64,000 nucleotides of DNA from Streptomyces subrutilus (GCF_008704535.1 NZ_CP023701.1:7296001-7360000); one strand, 5' to 3'. Shown: positions 27,205-36,270, numbered from the stretch's first letter. Program-made: numbers and translations. Notes: generated by a model from the letters alone, not told the origin.

Positions 27205-28605
27205 ATGAGTGACAACCAGGTGGCCGGACTGTGCCGCCTGACCGTACGCGCCCCCGCCCGCACCGTCGACCTCGCCGTCCCCGCCGACGTCCCGGTGGCC
27301 GACCTGCTGCCCGCCGTCCTCGGCTACGCCGGGGACGACCTGGCCGAGGCCGGCATCGACCACGGCGGCTGGGTGCTCCAACGCCTCGGCGGCGAGCCGC
27401 TGGACGAAGAGCGCACCCTCGACTCCCTCGACCTGCGCGACGGCGAGACCCTCTACCTGCGCCCGCGCACCGAGGCCCTGCCCGAAGTGCACCTGGACGA
27501 CCTGGTCGACGGCATCGCCACCGCGCTCCAGCGCCGGCCGCACGGCTGGACCCCCGCCGCCGCCCGCGTGACCCTGCGCGCCCTCGCGGTCACCGTGCTG
27601 CTCACCGGCCTGGCCGTCCTCGCCCTCCCGGGCGGCTCCGGGACCGTCCGCGCGGTGTGCGCGGTGGTGGCCGCGCTGCTGCTGCTCGCCGGGGCCGCGG
27701 CGGCCGCGCGCGCGGTGGGGGACGGCGGCGCGGGAGCCGCCCTCGGCCTGCTGGCCGGCCCCTACCTCGCCCTGGCCGGCTGGCTGCTGCCCGGCGGGGC
27801 CGTCACCGGCCCGCACGGCCAGGAGGGCCTGGGCGCTCGGCTGCTCGCCGCCTCCGCGGCCGGAGCCGGCGGCACGGTCCTGGCGCTGGCCGCGGTGGGC
27901 GCCTACGCCGCCTGCTTCCTGGCCCCCGCCGTGCTCGCCGCGTTCGGTGCGCTGACCGGCGCCGTGATGCTCACCGCCGGACTGCCGCTGCGGGAGACGG
28001 TCGCCGTGACGGCGCTGCTCGCCGTCCTCCTCGGTGCGTTCGTCCCCTCGTTCTCCTTCCGCATGGCGGGCCTGCGGATGCCACCGCTGCCCACCAACGC
28101 CCAACAGCTCCAAGAGGGCATCGAACCCCACCCGACGGGCGTGGTCGCCGCCCGCGCGGTCCTCGCCGACGGCTGGATGAGCTCGCTGTACGGGGCGGTC
28201 GGACTGGTCTGCGCGGGCTGCCTCACCGTCCTCGCCCGCGAACCGGGACTCGCCGAGGTGATCACCTCGGCCGTGCTGTCGCTGCTGCTCCTGCTCCACT
28301 CGCGCGGGCTCGGCAACGTCTGGCAGCGGCTGTCCCTGGTGGTGCCGGGCGTCTGGGGGCCGGTGCTGCTGGTGTGGACCGCGGCCGGATCGTACGCGCC
28401 CTCCGGGCGACTGCTGCTCGTGGTGGCCCTGCTCGCCGGAGCCGCCGCGGCCGCCATCGCCTCGTGGACCGTGCCCGGCCGCAGGCTGGTGCCCTACTGG
28501 GGACGCGCGGCGGAGCTGTTCCACTCGGCGGCCGCCATCGCCCTGCTGCCCCTGGTCCTGTGGGTGCTCGGTGTCTACGGGGCCCTGCGGTCCCTCAACG
28601 GCTGA
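27205..28605 (+). CDS. eccD: Type VII secretion integral membrane protein EccD
   Basis: This 466-aa protein has residues about 8-88 forming the ubiquitin-like YukD domain (CRLTVRAPARTVDLAVPAD... ending DGETLYLRP). The remainder is eleven or so hydrophobic helices, the hallmark of EccD, which forms the membrane-spanning pore-like raft of the ESX complex. The start ATG at 27205 follows a purine-rich GAGAGG region. It is followed 18 bases later by eccB, so the two are co-transcribed. Confidence 0.93.
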   Translation: MSDNQVAGLCRLTVRAPARTVDLAVPADVPVADLLPAVLGYAGDDLAEAGIDHGGWVLQRLGGEPLDEERTLDSLDLRDGETLYLRPRTEALPEVHLDDLVDGIATALQRRPHGWTPAAARVTLRALAVTVLLTGLAVLALPGGSGTVRAVCAVVAALLLLAGAAAAARAVGDGGAGAALGLLAGPYLALAGWLLPGGAVTGPHGQEGLGARLLAASAAGAGGTVLALAAVGAYAACFLAPAVLAAFGALTGAVMLTAGLPLRETVAVTALLAVLLGAFVPSFSFRMAGLRMPPLPTNAQQLQEGIEPHPTGVVAARAVLADGWMSSLYGAVGLVCAGCLTVLAREPGLAEVITSAVLSLLLLLHSRGLGNVWQRLSLVVPGVWGPVLLVWTAAGSYAPSGRLLLVVALLAGAAAAAIASWTVPGRRLVPYWGRAAELFHSAAAIALLPLVLWVLGVYGALRSLNG

Positions 28606-28623
28606 TCCGGGGGGAGCGCCACA

Positions 28624-30108
28624 GTGCAGTCGAAACGCGACCAGGTCCAGGCCCACATGTTCGTCATGGGCCGTCTCACCTCCGCCATGCTCCGCAGCGA
28701 CCCGGACGCCCCGGAGAGCCCGCAGGGACGCACCAACCGCGGCATCGCCATCGGCGTCGTCATCGCCGTCCTGCTGTCGGCCGGAGCCTTCGTGTTCGGC
28801 CTGTTCAAACCCGGCACCAAGGACTCCTGGCGCCGGCCCGGCACCCTGGTCGTCGCCAAGGAGACCGGCTCGCGCTACCTCTTCCTGGACGGCCGGCTGC
28901 GGCCGGTGCGCAACTACGCCTCCGCGCGCCTGCTCGCCGGCGCCGACCTCAAGGTCGCCTCGGTGGGCAGCCGTTCGCTCGCCCAGACCCCGCGCGGCGC
29001 GCCCGCCGGCATCGCCGGCGCACCGGACACCCTGCCCGCCGCGGGCAGCCTGGACACCGGACCCTGGCAGGTGTGCTCCGGAACGCCCGGTGGCCCCGCG
29101 AGCACCGTCCTGGCGCTCGGCGCGCCCACCGAGGGCCGCGGACTGGGCACCGACGAGGCCCTGCTGGTGAGCGGCCCGGACCAGGCGGAGTACCTGGTGT
29201 GGCGCGGCAGCAGGCTGCGCCTGGACGCCGGTGCCCGGGCGGCCCAGGCCCTGGGCTACGACGCCCAGCCCCGCACCCGCGTCTCCGCCGCCTTCCTCAA
29301 CGCCCTGCCCGAAGGCCCCGACCTGACCCCGCCGGCGGTCCCCGGCGGCGGCGCGGCCGGCCCCGAACTCGGCGGCCGCGAGACCCGGGTCGGCCAGGTC
29401 TTCCGCATCACCGTGCCCGGCTCGACCGCCCGCTACTACCTGTTGCGCCAGGACGGCCTCGCCCCGCTCACCGCGACCGCCGCCGCCCTCGTCCTGGGCG
29501 ACCCGCGGACCCGCGGCACGGCGTACGCGGGCACCGCCCCGGCCGCGGCCGACCTGGGAGCGGACGCCCTGAACGGACGTACGGCCCCGCTGCCGGACGG
29601 CGGCGGCCCGGCCGCAGACCTGCCCGAGGCGCCGCCGCGGGCGGTGGCCCCCGCGGCCGGCACCACGGCCTGCGCCCGCATCGAATCGGGCGGCTCCGGC
29701 AGCCGGGTGAGCGTCGCGCTCTCCCCGGTGTCCGGTCTCGGCCCGGCCGCGCAGCCCGCCCCGGAGGGACTGACACCGGCCTGCACGGCAGTCGAGCGGA
29801 TCACGGTCCGGCCGGGCGGCGGCGCCCTGGTGCGGGCGCTCGGCGCCGGCGGGGGCGAACTGGGCTCCACGCTCTACCTGGTGACCGACAGCGGCATGAA
29901 GTACCGGGTCGTCGGCGCCGACGCGCTCACCGCGCTCGGATACGCCCCGGGGCAGGCACGGGGCCTGCCCTCACCGCTGCTGGCGATGCTGCCGACCGGA
30001 CCCGACCTCAGCCCGCAGGCCGCGGCCGCCGGCCGGGGGACCGCCACCGCGGCGCCCTGCACGGCCGGCGGCGGCGACCGGCCGGTCGACCCCGGGTCGC
30101 GACCTTGA
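28624..30108 (+). CDS. eccB: Type VII secretion protein EccB
   Basis: This 494-aa protein has a cytoplasmic N-terminus with the family opening SKRDQVQAHMFVMGRLTSAML, one transmembrane helix (about residues 39-61) and a large extracytoplasmic domain with repeated R-type segments (for example LVVAKETGSRYLFLDGRLRPVRNYASARLL). EccB sits at the periplasmic-side face of the ESX complex. The GTG start at 28624 directly follows eccD. Family length is about 480-510 aa, so it is complete. Confidence 0.94.
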   Translation: MQSKRDQVQAHMFVMGRLTSAMLRSDPDAPESPQGRTNRGIAIGVVIAVLLSAGAFVFGLFKPGTKDSWRRPGTLVVAKETGSRYLFLDGRLRPVRNYASARLLAGADLKVASVGSRSLAQTPRGAPAGIAGAPDTLPAAGSLDTGPWQVCSGTPGGPASTVLALGAPTEGRGLGTDEALLVSGPDQAEYLVWRGSRLRLDAGARAAQALGYDAQPRTRVSAAFLNALPEGPDLTPPAVPGGGAAGPELGGRETRVGQVFRITVPGSTARYYLLRQDGLAPLTATAAALVLGDPRTRGTAYAGTAPAAADLGADALNGRTAPLPDGGGPAADLPEAPPRAVAPAAGTTACARIESGGSGSRVSVALSPVSGLGPAAQPAPEGLTPACTAVERITVRPGGGALVRALGAGGGELGSTLYLVTDSGMKYRVVGADALTALGYAPGQARGLPSPLLAMLPTGPDLSPQAAAAGRGTATAAPCTAGGGDRPVDPGSRP

Positions 30109-30128
30109 CCGGAAATCGGCGAACCGCG

Positions 30129-30152
30129 CGGGGAAATAAGACGTCTTCCCCG
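30129..30152. promoter_or_regulatory. Inverted repeat with nested palindrome after eccB
   Basis: Seven-base arms (CGGGGAA at 30129-30135, TTCCCCG at 30146-30152) enclose the end of a perfect palindrome AAGACGTCTT at 30138-30147. The site begins 20 bases past the eccB stop. It could be a weak terminator or attenuator, or a protein-binding site controlling the esx genes downstream. Confidence 0.45.
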
Positions 30153-30193
30153 TGTAGTCGACGCAAAATGCGGTGCCCAAGGCCTGCCGAGGT

Positions 30194-30223
30194 GGATTCT
30201 CGTCCAGTCATCACAGAGAATCC
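30194..30223. promoter_or_regulatory. Inverted repeat upstream of the WXG100 genes
   Basis: A perfect 8-bp inverted repeat (GGATTCTC at 30194-30201, GAGAATCC at 30216-30223) with a 14-base spacer lies about 145 bases before the first WXG100 start. It sits in a locally AT-richer gap, which suggests an operator for a dimeric regulator. Confidence 0.5.
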
Positions 30224-30366
30224 TGAGGGCGGCCAGGGTCCGGCAGGCTGCAACCGGGCCGTACGGCGGCCCAGTTGTGCGCACGGTCCGCGGACGACGG
30301 CTGTCCCACCGGCGCCCATCCGGCGCCACCGCGGGACTCGGTGACAACCACCAGGAGGTGCGGCAC

Positions 30367-30702
30367 ATGGCAGGCTTCCAGCAGTCACAGGAACAGGCCA
30401 CCCGGAACGGCATCATGGCACTGGAGCAGGCGTTCACCGGTGTGCAGAACTGCCGGCAGGACGTGGAGAACATGAAGTTCAACCTGTCCTCCGGTCTCAA
30501 GGGCTCCGACGGCAAGGCCTTCCAGGACCTGCTCAAGCTCTGGGACGACCAGGCGGAGATCATCTCGCGCAACGTGCGGGACATGGTCGACACCCTCAAC
30601 GAGACGCTGCGCACGCAGGGACTCACCCAGGGGTCGAACAACGAGAGCATCACCACCGCGTACAACCAGTCGCAGTCGGTCTTCGACACGCTGAGCGGCT
30701 GA
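30367..30702 (+). CDS. WXG100-type ESX protein lacking the tryptophan of WxG
   Basis: This 111-aa all-helical protein has the size and two-helix pattern of WXG100 secretion substrates. The central turn reads SSGLKGSDGKAFQDLLKLW, where WxG is expected: Leu-Lys-Gly replaces Trp-x-Gly, although a downstream Trp is present. No YxxxD/E export signal is seen at the C-terminus (YNQSQ instead). It is probably the partner of the canonical WXG100 protein encoded 100 bases downstream, forming a heterodimer secreted by EccC. AGGAGG lies just before the ATG at 30367, which was chosen over the longer frame start. Confidence 0.85.
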   Translation: MAGFQQSQEQATRNGIMALEQAFTGVQNCRQDVENMKFNLSSGLKGSDGKAFQDLLKLWDDQAEIISRNVRDMVDTLNETLRTQGLTQGSNNESITTAYNQSQSVFDTLSG

Positions 30703-30802
30703 TCAGGCCCTCCTCCCGGACCGGACCGCCGTCCCGGAGGGCCGGGCCCGGCGAGGACCGACTTCCGTTCCGTCCCCTCCAGTTGTGAGACGAGGCACCA
30801 CG

Positions 30803-31123
30803 ATGAGCGACTTCACCGACGGTCACATCTACGTCGACTACCGGCACATGTCGAACGCGGCGGACGACATGGTCACCCAGACCAAGGCCATCGCCGGCGT
30901 CCTGGCCAACCTGGAAGCCGAGCTCCAGGAGCTCAAGCAGACCTGGGAAGGCGAGGACCGGCAGGTCTACAACACCAAGCAGCAGGCCTGGGACAACGCT
31001 GTCGAGGCCATGAAGAACCTGCTGGCGAACCACTCCCGTCTGCTGACCGACGTGTCCGACAACTACCAGTACAGCGAGAAGTCCCTCACCCAGATGTGGG
31101 GGGACGTGCGCATCGGCCGCTGA
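30803..31123 (+). CDS. WXG100 family ESX protein
   Basis: This 106-aa protein is a canonical helix-turn-helix WXG100 protein with the WxG motif in KQTWEGEDRQVY. A C-terminal Tyr-x-x-x-Glu (YQYSE) fits the YxxxD/E type VII export signal. It is likely to be the signal-bearing subunit of a heterodimer with the preceding protein. An ATG at 30803 follows GAGGCACC. Same operon as its neighbours. Confidence 0.92.
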   Translation: MSDFTDGHIYVDYRHMSNAADDMVTQTKAIAGVLANLEAELQELKQTWEGEDRQVYNTKQQAWDNAVEAMKNLLANHSRLLTDVSDNYQYSEKSLTQMWGDVRIGR

Positions 31124-31274
31124 CCCGGCCCTCGGAACACCCACGTCGGTACGGGCCTTCCGGGCTCCGCGGGGCGCGCCGCGAGCGCTCCCCGCGACCC
31201 GGTGGCCGGCCGGGCGAAGGACGGCAGCGACGGCCGGAACGCCGGCGGGCGCACGAGCGGGATAGGAGCGGGAC

Positions 31275-31742
31275 ATGGCGGAGAACGCCCCGGTCAACCT
31301 GGACAAGGCCTGGCTGGAGAAATTCCTCAACGAGGACGTCAAGGAGTTCATGGCCGCGATCAAGAAGATCATGGGCGACGGCGTCGGGGCGGACGGCGTG
31401 GTCATCCCGTCCCTGGACTCCCTCCTGTCCACGGGAGACCACGGCGACTGGGTGCTGCCCGGTGCCGAACTGCCCCTCACCATCGGCGGGATGACCAAGG
31501 ACGGCGCCACCAACGGCCAACACCTCAAGCAGGCCGTGGAAGAGATCATCGGCGCCGTCACCACCATCCTGGAAGACCAGAAGCGCCTCTTCGACGACAT
31601 CGACGACAACCTGCGCACGAGCATCGAGAGCCTCTTCACCACACAGGGCGAGAACCTGGGCAAGATCGACGGGGCCAAGTTCAAGGACATCTTCTCGGAC
31701 GTCGACGAGTCCCTCGGCGGCAGCAAGAAGAAGGACGACTAG
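31275..31742 (+). CDS. Type VII secretion system-associated protein
   Basis: This 155-aa acidic protein opens APVNLDKAWLEKFLNEDVKEF, has a central loop DSLLSTGDHGDWVLPGAELPL, and two amphipathic helices in the second half (LKQAVEEIIGAVTTILEDQKRL...). It matches the small proteins regularly found next to ESX genes in streptomycetes, annotated only as T7SS-associated. By length and helical content it may be another secreted or chaperone partner. It ends in the basic-acidic tail SKKKDD and is in one operon with the WXG100 pair and the following long gene. Confidence 0.75.
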   Translation: MAENAPVNLDKAWLEKFLNEDVKEFMAAIKKIMGDGVGADGVVIPSLDSLLSTGDHGDWVLPGAELPLTIGGMTKDGATNGQHLKQAVEEIIGAVTTILEDQKRLFDDIDDNLRTSIESLFTTQGENLGKIDGAKFKDIFSDVDESLGGSKKKDD

Positions 31743-31797
31743 CCGCCGCCCGGCCCGCCCGCCCCGCCGCCCCCGACCGAGTCCCCGGAGCCCGACC

Positions 31798-34700
31798 GTG
31801 CGCGAAGAGAACATCAAGCCGCTCACCTCCGACAACGATGCCTGGCATCAGGCCATCAAGCTCTTCACCGGCTACGACGCGCCCCAGCGGCACACCCTCT
31901 TCGACAAACTGGTCGGCAACGGTGGCATCCCGCAGATGAAGGTGGAGGTCACCAAGCAGTCGAGGGTGGACTACGCCGACCCCAACGACTTCAACTGGCG
32001 CGTGGAGAACGCGGGTTGGCGGATCGAGAACACCGACTTCGTCATCCCCTTCTACCTCACCGGTGGCGACAACCCGTCCAGCGGCGACCAGGTCTCCATG
32101 TACAAGGCGCGGATCACCCTGCTGGGCAACCAGGGCGACGGCCCGCCGGCCGGCGGCGTCGTGGAGGGCGGCGAGTTCAAGAGCCAGTACGACAACCACC
32201 TCGGCCTGACGGGCGACGCGGCCGTCTGGACCACCCAGCCCCTCACCCAGTACAGCTACGGAACCGGCCGCGCGCTGGAAGCGCTGCTGTTCGACAAGGA
32301 CGGCACGCACGGCTTCCACTGGAACGGGAAGAACGTCAACAACGACCAGGCCGTCACCCTCGCGTCCTTCGACACCGCGGCCGCCGCCTTCGACCGGGTG
32401 GCCCAGTTCTTCGTCGACCGGCGCACGGAGGTCGAGGAGTGGGAGCGCCGCGTCGGCACCGAGAAGAACGAGGCCTGGCTCGGCCAGGCCGCCGCCGTCT
32501 TCTGGAACCTCGTGCACATCATCGGCAAGCAGTACGACGGCTACGCGAAGGACATGCGGCCCGCCGGTGTGACCGGGTCCAAGCAGGGCAACGAACTGCG
32601 CCAGGCCAAGACCGACTTCCGCAACGCGGCCTCCACCCTCCAGCGCAGCTGGGCCCGGTGGGAGTACATGGAGGGCAACCCGCTGCGCTGGCTGCACGAC
32701 CTGCTCGTGGAGATCACCGACCACGTGTGGGAGCGCAACATCAAGATGATCACGTACAAGGTGCACGCCAACCGGTACGGGTCCAGCGTCACCTACCACA
32801 CCACGTCCGGCTTCGACCAGACGGCCACCCGGTTCGGCAAGAGCGACAACTTCGGACAGCTCGACGACCTCGACACCTGGAAGAAGGTGGGGGAGCGGGC
32901 GATCCAGCTCTGGCAGGCCTCGGTCATCGAAAGCCTGGAGGGGCCCGCCAACGAGGCGCTGCGGCTGGTCCACAACAGCTGGAGCACCAAGAACTTCGAC
33001 CTCGGATCCGTCCGCACCCGCGGCAACGCCGACCTCACCAGCACGTACAACGAGGACAAGGCCAAGAAGGACGCGAACCAGGCGAAGAAGGACGCGGACC
33101 AGGCCAAGAAGGACGCGGCGGAGCTCAAGGCGAAGCAGGACGCCTTCCTGGCCTGGCAGAAGGAGCAGGCCGCCAAGGCGGAGGCGGAGGCCAAGCGCAA
33201 GGAGTTGGAGGCCAAGGCGGAGCAGGAGCGGCGCGACAGGGAAGCCGCGGAGAAGGAGGCCAAGGCCAAGGCGGAACAGGAGCGCAAGGAGAAGGAGGCC
33301 GAGGCCAAGCAGCGCGAACTGGAGGCCAAGCAGGAGGCCAAGGAGCAGGAGGCCAAGGCCGAACAGGAGCGCAAGGAACAGGAGGCCAAGGCAGAGCAGG
33401 AACGCAAGGAGAAGGAAGCCGGCGCGAAGGAGGCCCAGGCCAAGGCCGAACAGGAGCGCAAGGAAGCCGAGGCGGAGGCGAAGGCCGGCCAGAAGGAGGC
33501 CGAGGCCGAGCGCAAACAGGCCGAGGCGGAGGCCAAGGCGGAGCAGAAGGAAGCGGAGCAGGAGCAGAAGCAGGCCGAGGCGGAGGCCAAGGCCGAGGAG
33601 AAGCAGCGCGAGCAGGAGGCCAAGCAGGAGGAGGCCCAGCGCAAGCAGGACGAGGCCCAGCAGCGTCAGGAGCAGCTGCAGATCGGCCAGGTCAACCAGG
33701 CCCGTGTCGACCAGGAGCGGGCCCGCAAGGAGCAGGCGCAGAAGGAGGCCGAGGCGGAGGCCAAGGCCGAGCAGAAGGAGAAGGAAGCCGAGGCCAAGCA
33801 GGCGGAGGCGGAGAAGGAGGCCGAGGCCAAACAGGCCGAGGCGGAGGCCAAGGCCGAGCAGAAGGAGGCCGAGCAGGAGCGCAAGCAGGCCGAAGCCGAG
33901 GAGAAGGCCCGGCAGAAGGAGGCCGAGGCCGAGGCCGAGCAGGCCGAGAAGGAGAAGGAGGTCCAGGCCAAACAGGCCGAGGCGGAGGCCAAGGCCGAGC
34001 AGCGGCAGCAGGAGCAGGAACGCAAACAGGCCGAGGCCCAGGAGAAGGCCGAAACCGTCCAGAGGCAGCGGGAAGAGGAGCAGGGACGGCTCCAGACCGA
34101 GCAGGAGCTGCGGCAGGAGCAACTGCTCACCGAGCAGGAGAAGCGCGAGGCCGAGCAGCGCGCCGAGGCCGAGGCCCGGCAGGCGGAGGCCCAGGCCCGC
34201 CAGCAGGCCGCCGTCGAACAGGCGCAGGCCGCCCACGAGAACGCCCGCGGCGACCAACTGCCCGGCGCAGAGCGTCCCGGCGGTGAACGCCCCGGCTCCG
34301 TGGACCTTCCGGGCGGGCAGCTGAACCCAGGTGACCTGCCCTCGCACATGCCCGGCCCCACCGGTGGGCCCGTCTACGCGGACAGCGGCCTCACCATGCC
34401 GGACGGCAGCGCGACGACCATCGACGACCACGGCCGGATCGTGACGCACCACCCCGACGGCAGTACCGTCACCATCGACCCCGACCTCCACACCGCGACC
34501 GTCACCCGCCCCGACGGCACCTCGGTCACCGGCCCCCTCAACACCGGCGACCTCCTCCCACGGCCCGACGGCAGCGTGTCCCACATCGGCGGTGACGGCC
34601 GCGTCGTGACCGACTACCCGGACGGCACGACCACCACCATCGACCCGCACACGGGCATCGGCATCACCACCCGCCCCGACGGCACGGTGATCAGCGGAGA

Positions 34701-35346
34701 CCTGAACGGCGACGGCACGCTGCCCGGCGGCCCCGGCTCCCACTCCTCGCTCCCCGGACCCCACCGGTCGCCCTCCCCCGACGGCTCCCTGGGCTCGTAC
34801 GAGGAGGAGCTGTACGACCACACACCGTACGAGCCGTCGTTCGCCGGCAGTTCCTCCGGCTCCGGCCCCGTGTACGGCGCCCCGGGCGACATGGGTACCC
34901 AGCTCAACACCGGCTCCCTGCCCGGTGCCGGCTCCGGTGCGGGCTCGGCGTCCGGCGCGGGCGGCGCCCCGGGGCCCATGGGCTCGCCGATGGGCGGGAT
35001 GGGCGGCCCGATGGGCGGGATGGGCGGCGGTGGCGGGGCCGGCGGCTCCGGCACCTCCGAACGCGTCCGCAACGTCATCGACGACGGCCGGACCAACGGC
35101 GGCCAGCGCGGCGGACGGCCCCGCCCGGGCGGCCCCCGGGGCGGACAGGAGGAGAACGACGTCCGGGTCTCCGCTCCCCGGACGGCCACCACCGGCGCCA
35201 CTCCCTTCACCCCGATGGGCGGCGGCGCCGCGCCCGGCGGCCAGCAGACGCAGAGCGGAGACCGCACCCGGGACGCGTGGGTGCATGAGGAGGAGGACGT
35301 CTGGGGCACCGACGAGGGCGGCGCCCCCGCGGTGATCGGCCGATGA
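31798..35346 (+). CDS. AAWKG-like large T7SS-associated protein with long charged helix
   Basis: This 1182-aa protein has a globular N-terminal domain at about residues 1-415; its opening DNDAWHQAIKLFTGYDAPQR...LFDKLVGNGGIP resembles the AAWKG family found beside streptomycete ESX genes. Residues about 420-810 are an almost uninterrupted Lys/Glu/Ala/Gln/Arg repeat (AEAKAEQKEAEQERKQ and variants), which would form a very long single helix or coiled coil. Then come four to five PDGS-type beta repeats (PDGSTVTIDPD, PDGTTTTIDPH) at about 865-980, and a Gly/Met/Pro-rich disordered tail. The start is GTG at 31798. There is no signal peptide, so export, if any, would be through the ESX system. It may be a structural or extracellular scaffold. 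Confidence 0.72.
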   Translation: MREENIKPLTSDNDAWHQAIKLFTGYDAPQRHTLFDKLVGNGGIPQMKVEVTKQSRVDYADPNDFNWRVENAGWRIENTDFVIPFYLTGGDNPSSGDQVSMYKARITLLGNQGDGPPAGGVVEGGEFKSQYDNHLGLTGDAAVWTTQPLTQYSYGTGRALEALLFDKDGTHGFHWNGKNVNNDQAVTLASFDTAAAAFDRVAQFFVDRRTEVEEWERRVGTEKNEAWLGQAAAVFWNLVHIIGKQYDGYAKDMRPAGVTGSKQGNELRQAKTDFRNAASTLQRSWARWEYMEGNPLRWLHDLLVEITDHVWERNIKMITYKVHANRYGSSVTYHTTSGFDQTATRFGKSDNFGQLDDLDTWKKVGERAIQLWQASVIESLEGPANEALRLVHNSWSTKNFDLGSVRTRGNADLTSTYNEDKAKKDANQAKKDADQAKKDAAELKAKQDAFLAWQKEQAAKAEAEAKRKELEAKAEQERRDREAAEKEAKAKAEQERKEKEAEAKQRELEAKQEAKEQEAKAEQERKEQEAKAEQERKEKEAGAKEAQAKAEQERKEAEAEAKAGQKEAEAERKQAEAEAKAEQKEAEQEQKQAEAEAKAEEKQREQEAKQEEAQRKQDEAQQRQEQLQIGQVNQARVDQERARKEQAQKEAEAEAKAEQKEKEAEAKQAEAEKEAEAKQAEAEAKAEQKEAEQERKQAEAEEKARQKEAEAEAEQAEKEKEVQAKQAEAEAKAEQRQQEQERKQAEAQEKAETVQRQREEEQGRLQTEQELRQEQLLTEQEKREAEQRAEAEARQAEAQARQQAAVEQAQAAHENARGDQLPGAERPGGERPGSVDLPGGQLNPGDLPSHMPGPTGGPVYADSGLTMPDGSATTIDDHGRIVTHHPDGSTVTIDPDLHTATVTRPDGTSVTGPLNTGDLLPRPDGSVSHIGGDGRVVTDYPDGTTTTIDPHTGIGITTRPDGTVISGDLNGDGTLPGGPGSHSSLPGPHRSPSPDGSLGSYEEELYDHTPYEPSFAGSSSGSGPVYGAPGDMGTQLNTGSLPGAGSGAGSASGAGGAPGPMGSPMGGMGGPMGGMGGGGGAGGSGTSERVRNVIDDGRTNGGQRGGRPRPGGPRGGQEENDVRVSAPRTATTGATPFTPMGGGAAPGGQQTQSGDRTRDAWVHEEEDVWGTDEGGAPAVIGR
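33052..34230 (+). repeat. Coding repeat for Lys/Glu/Ala/Gln helix
   Basis: Degenerate 6- to 12-base repeats built from GAG, GCC, AAG and CAG codons cover about 1.2 kb inside the AAWKG-like gene and encode the long charged helix. The complementary strand reads as a long Leu-rich open frame only because of this composition. Confidence 0.85.
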
Positions 35347-35431
35347 CCCCCGCGCCCGCCCCGACCACGCCCCCGACCCGGCCCTCGACCACCCGCCCGG
35401 GCACCGGCCCGGCAGACCGGAGGTACCACCG

Positions 35432-35905
35432 GTGACCGAACCGATCGAACAGCGCATCGCCCAGGCCATGGCCGAACTGGAATCCGTCAAGGCGGCCGTG
35501 GCGCGGGCCGAGGAGCAGCTGACCGACGCCAGCGCGACCGTACGCTCGCGCGACCGGTCCGTGGAAGTGACGGTCGGCCCGCAGGGCGAGCTCGCGGGGC
35601 TCACCTTCCTGGACGGCAAGTACCGTTCGATGAACGCGCCCCAACTGGCCGCGTCGGTGATGGAGGCCGTCGGCCGCGGACGGGCCCAGATGGCCCGCCA
35701 GGTCATGGACCTCTTCGACCCGCTGACCCGGCCCAGCACCACGGTGCCCGAACTGCGCGGCGTCGACATCGACTGGGAGCGCATCTACGGCTCCGATCTG
35801 CTCGACGAGGCCGGTGCCGGGCGTACGCGCCGTCCCGGGGACCGGCTGCGGGACGAGATCCACGAGGACGCGGACGACGCACACGGAGAGAGGGGCCGGT
35901 CATGA
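35432..35905 (+). CDS. YbaB/EbfC-like protein
   Basis: This 157-aa protein has residues about 10-110 fitting the YbaB/EbfC fold: a long N-terminal helix (EQRIAQAMAELESVKAAVARAEEQL), a beta hairpin (VEVTVGPQGELAGLTFLDG) and a second long helix (PQLAASVMEAVGRGRAQMARQVM). An Arg/Asp-rich tail follows. Stand-alone YbaB proteins bind DNA as dimers; YbaB-like proteins beside actinobacterial ESX genes are common, and their role there is not known. The GTG start at 35432 follows GGAGGT. The stop overlaps the next start (ATGA), so the pair is translationally coupled. Confidence 0.82.
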   Translation: MTEPIEQRIAQAMAELESVKAAVARAEEQLTDASATVRSRDRSVEVTVGPQGELAGLTFLDGKYRSMNAPQLAASVMEAVGRGRAQMARQVMDLFDPLTRPSTTVPELRGVDIDWERIYGSDLLDEAGAGRTRRPGDRLRDEIHEDADDAHGERGRS

Positions 35906-36270
35906 GCGGTGTGTACGAGGCGGACCCGCAGGCGCTGCGCAGGGCCGTCGAACGGATGCGGCGGCTGCCCGAGCTGGCACAGGGCCTCGGCCGCAGCTTC
36001 ATCTCCGACGAGCGCAACTACACGCCGTGGCCGGGCTGGACGGACGACTTCGCCGGCCAGGTCCGCCCGGTCTACGAACGGAACAACGAGTACTGCCTGA
36101 ACACCGGGGAGGTGCTGTACGAAGCCCTGGACGGGCTCGTGCGGGCCACGCTGGCGAACCTGTCGAGCATCGAGCGCACGCAGTCGGACTCCTCCGAACG
36201 GATCGCGGACCACCGGCGCAGGACCCCCGAATCGGTCTTCGACGACCAGGGCACCGGCGGTCGCCACTGA
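35902..36270 (+). CDS. Small ESX-like (WXG/EspC-like) protein
   Basis: This 122-aa helical protein has an N-terminal helix ADPQALRRAVERMRRLPELAQGLG, a turn with Trp-rich PWPGWTDDFAGQ (a W-x-G), and a second long helix through ANLSSIERTQSDSSERI. Length and the turn motif resemble WXG100/EspC-type secreted proteins. Genes of the YbaB plus small-ESX plus giant-substrate order recur in actinobacterial ESX loci; the small protein may be a secretion partner of the giant protein that follows 62 bases downstream. The ATG overlaps the YbaB-like stop codon. Confidence 0.75.
   Translation: MSGVYEADPQALRRAVERMRRLPELAQGLGRSFISDERNYTPWPGWTDDFAGQVRPVYERNNEYCLNTGEVLYEALDGLVRATLANLSSIERTQSDSSERIADHRRRTPESVFDDQGTGGRH

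Noticed and set aside
31681..35784. 1367-aa minus-strand frame with long Leu/Gly-rich stretch
   Set aside because: The Leu-rich part is simply the complement of the GAG/GCC/AAG/CAG repeat in the AAWKG-like gene. It is not a membrane protein.
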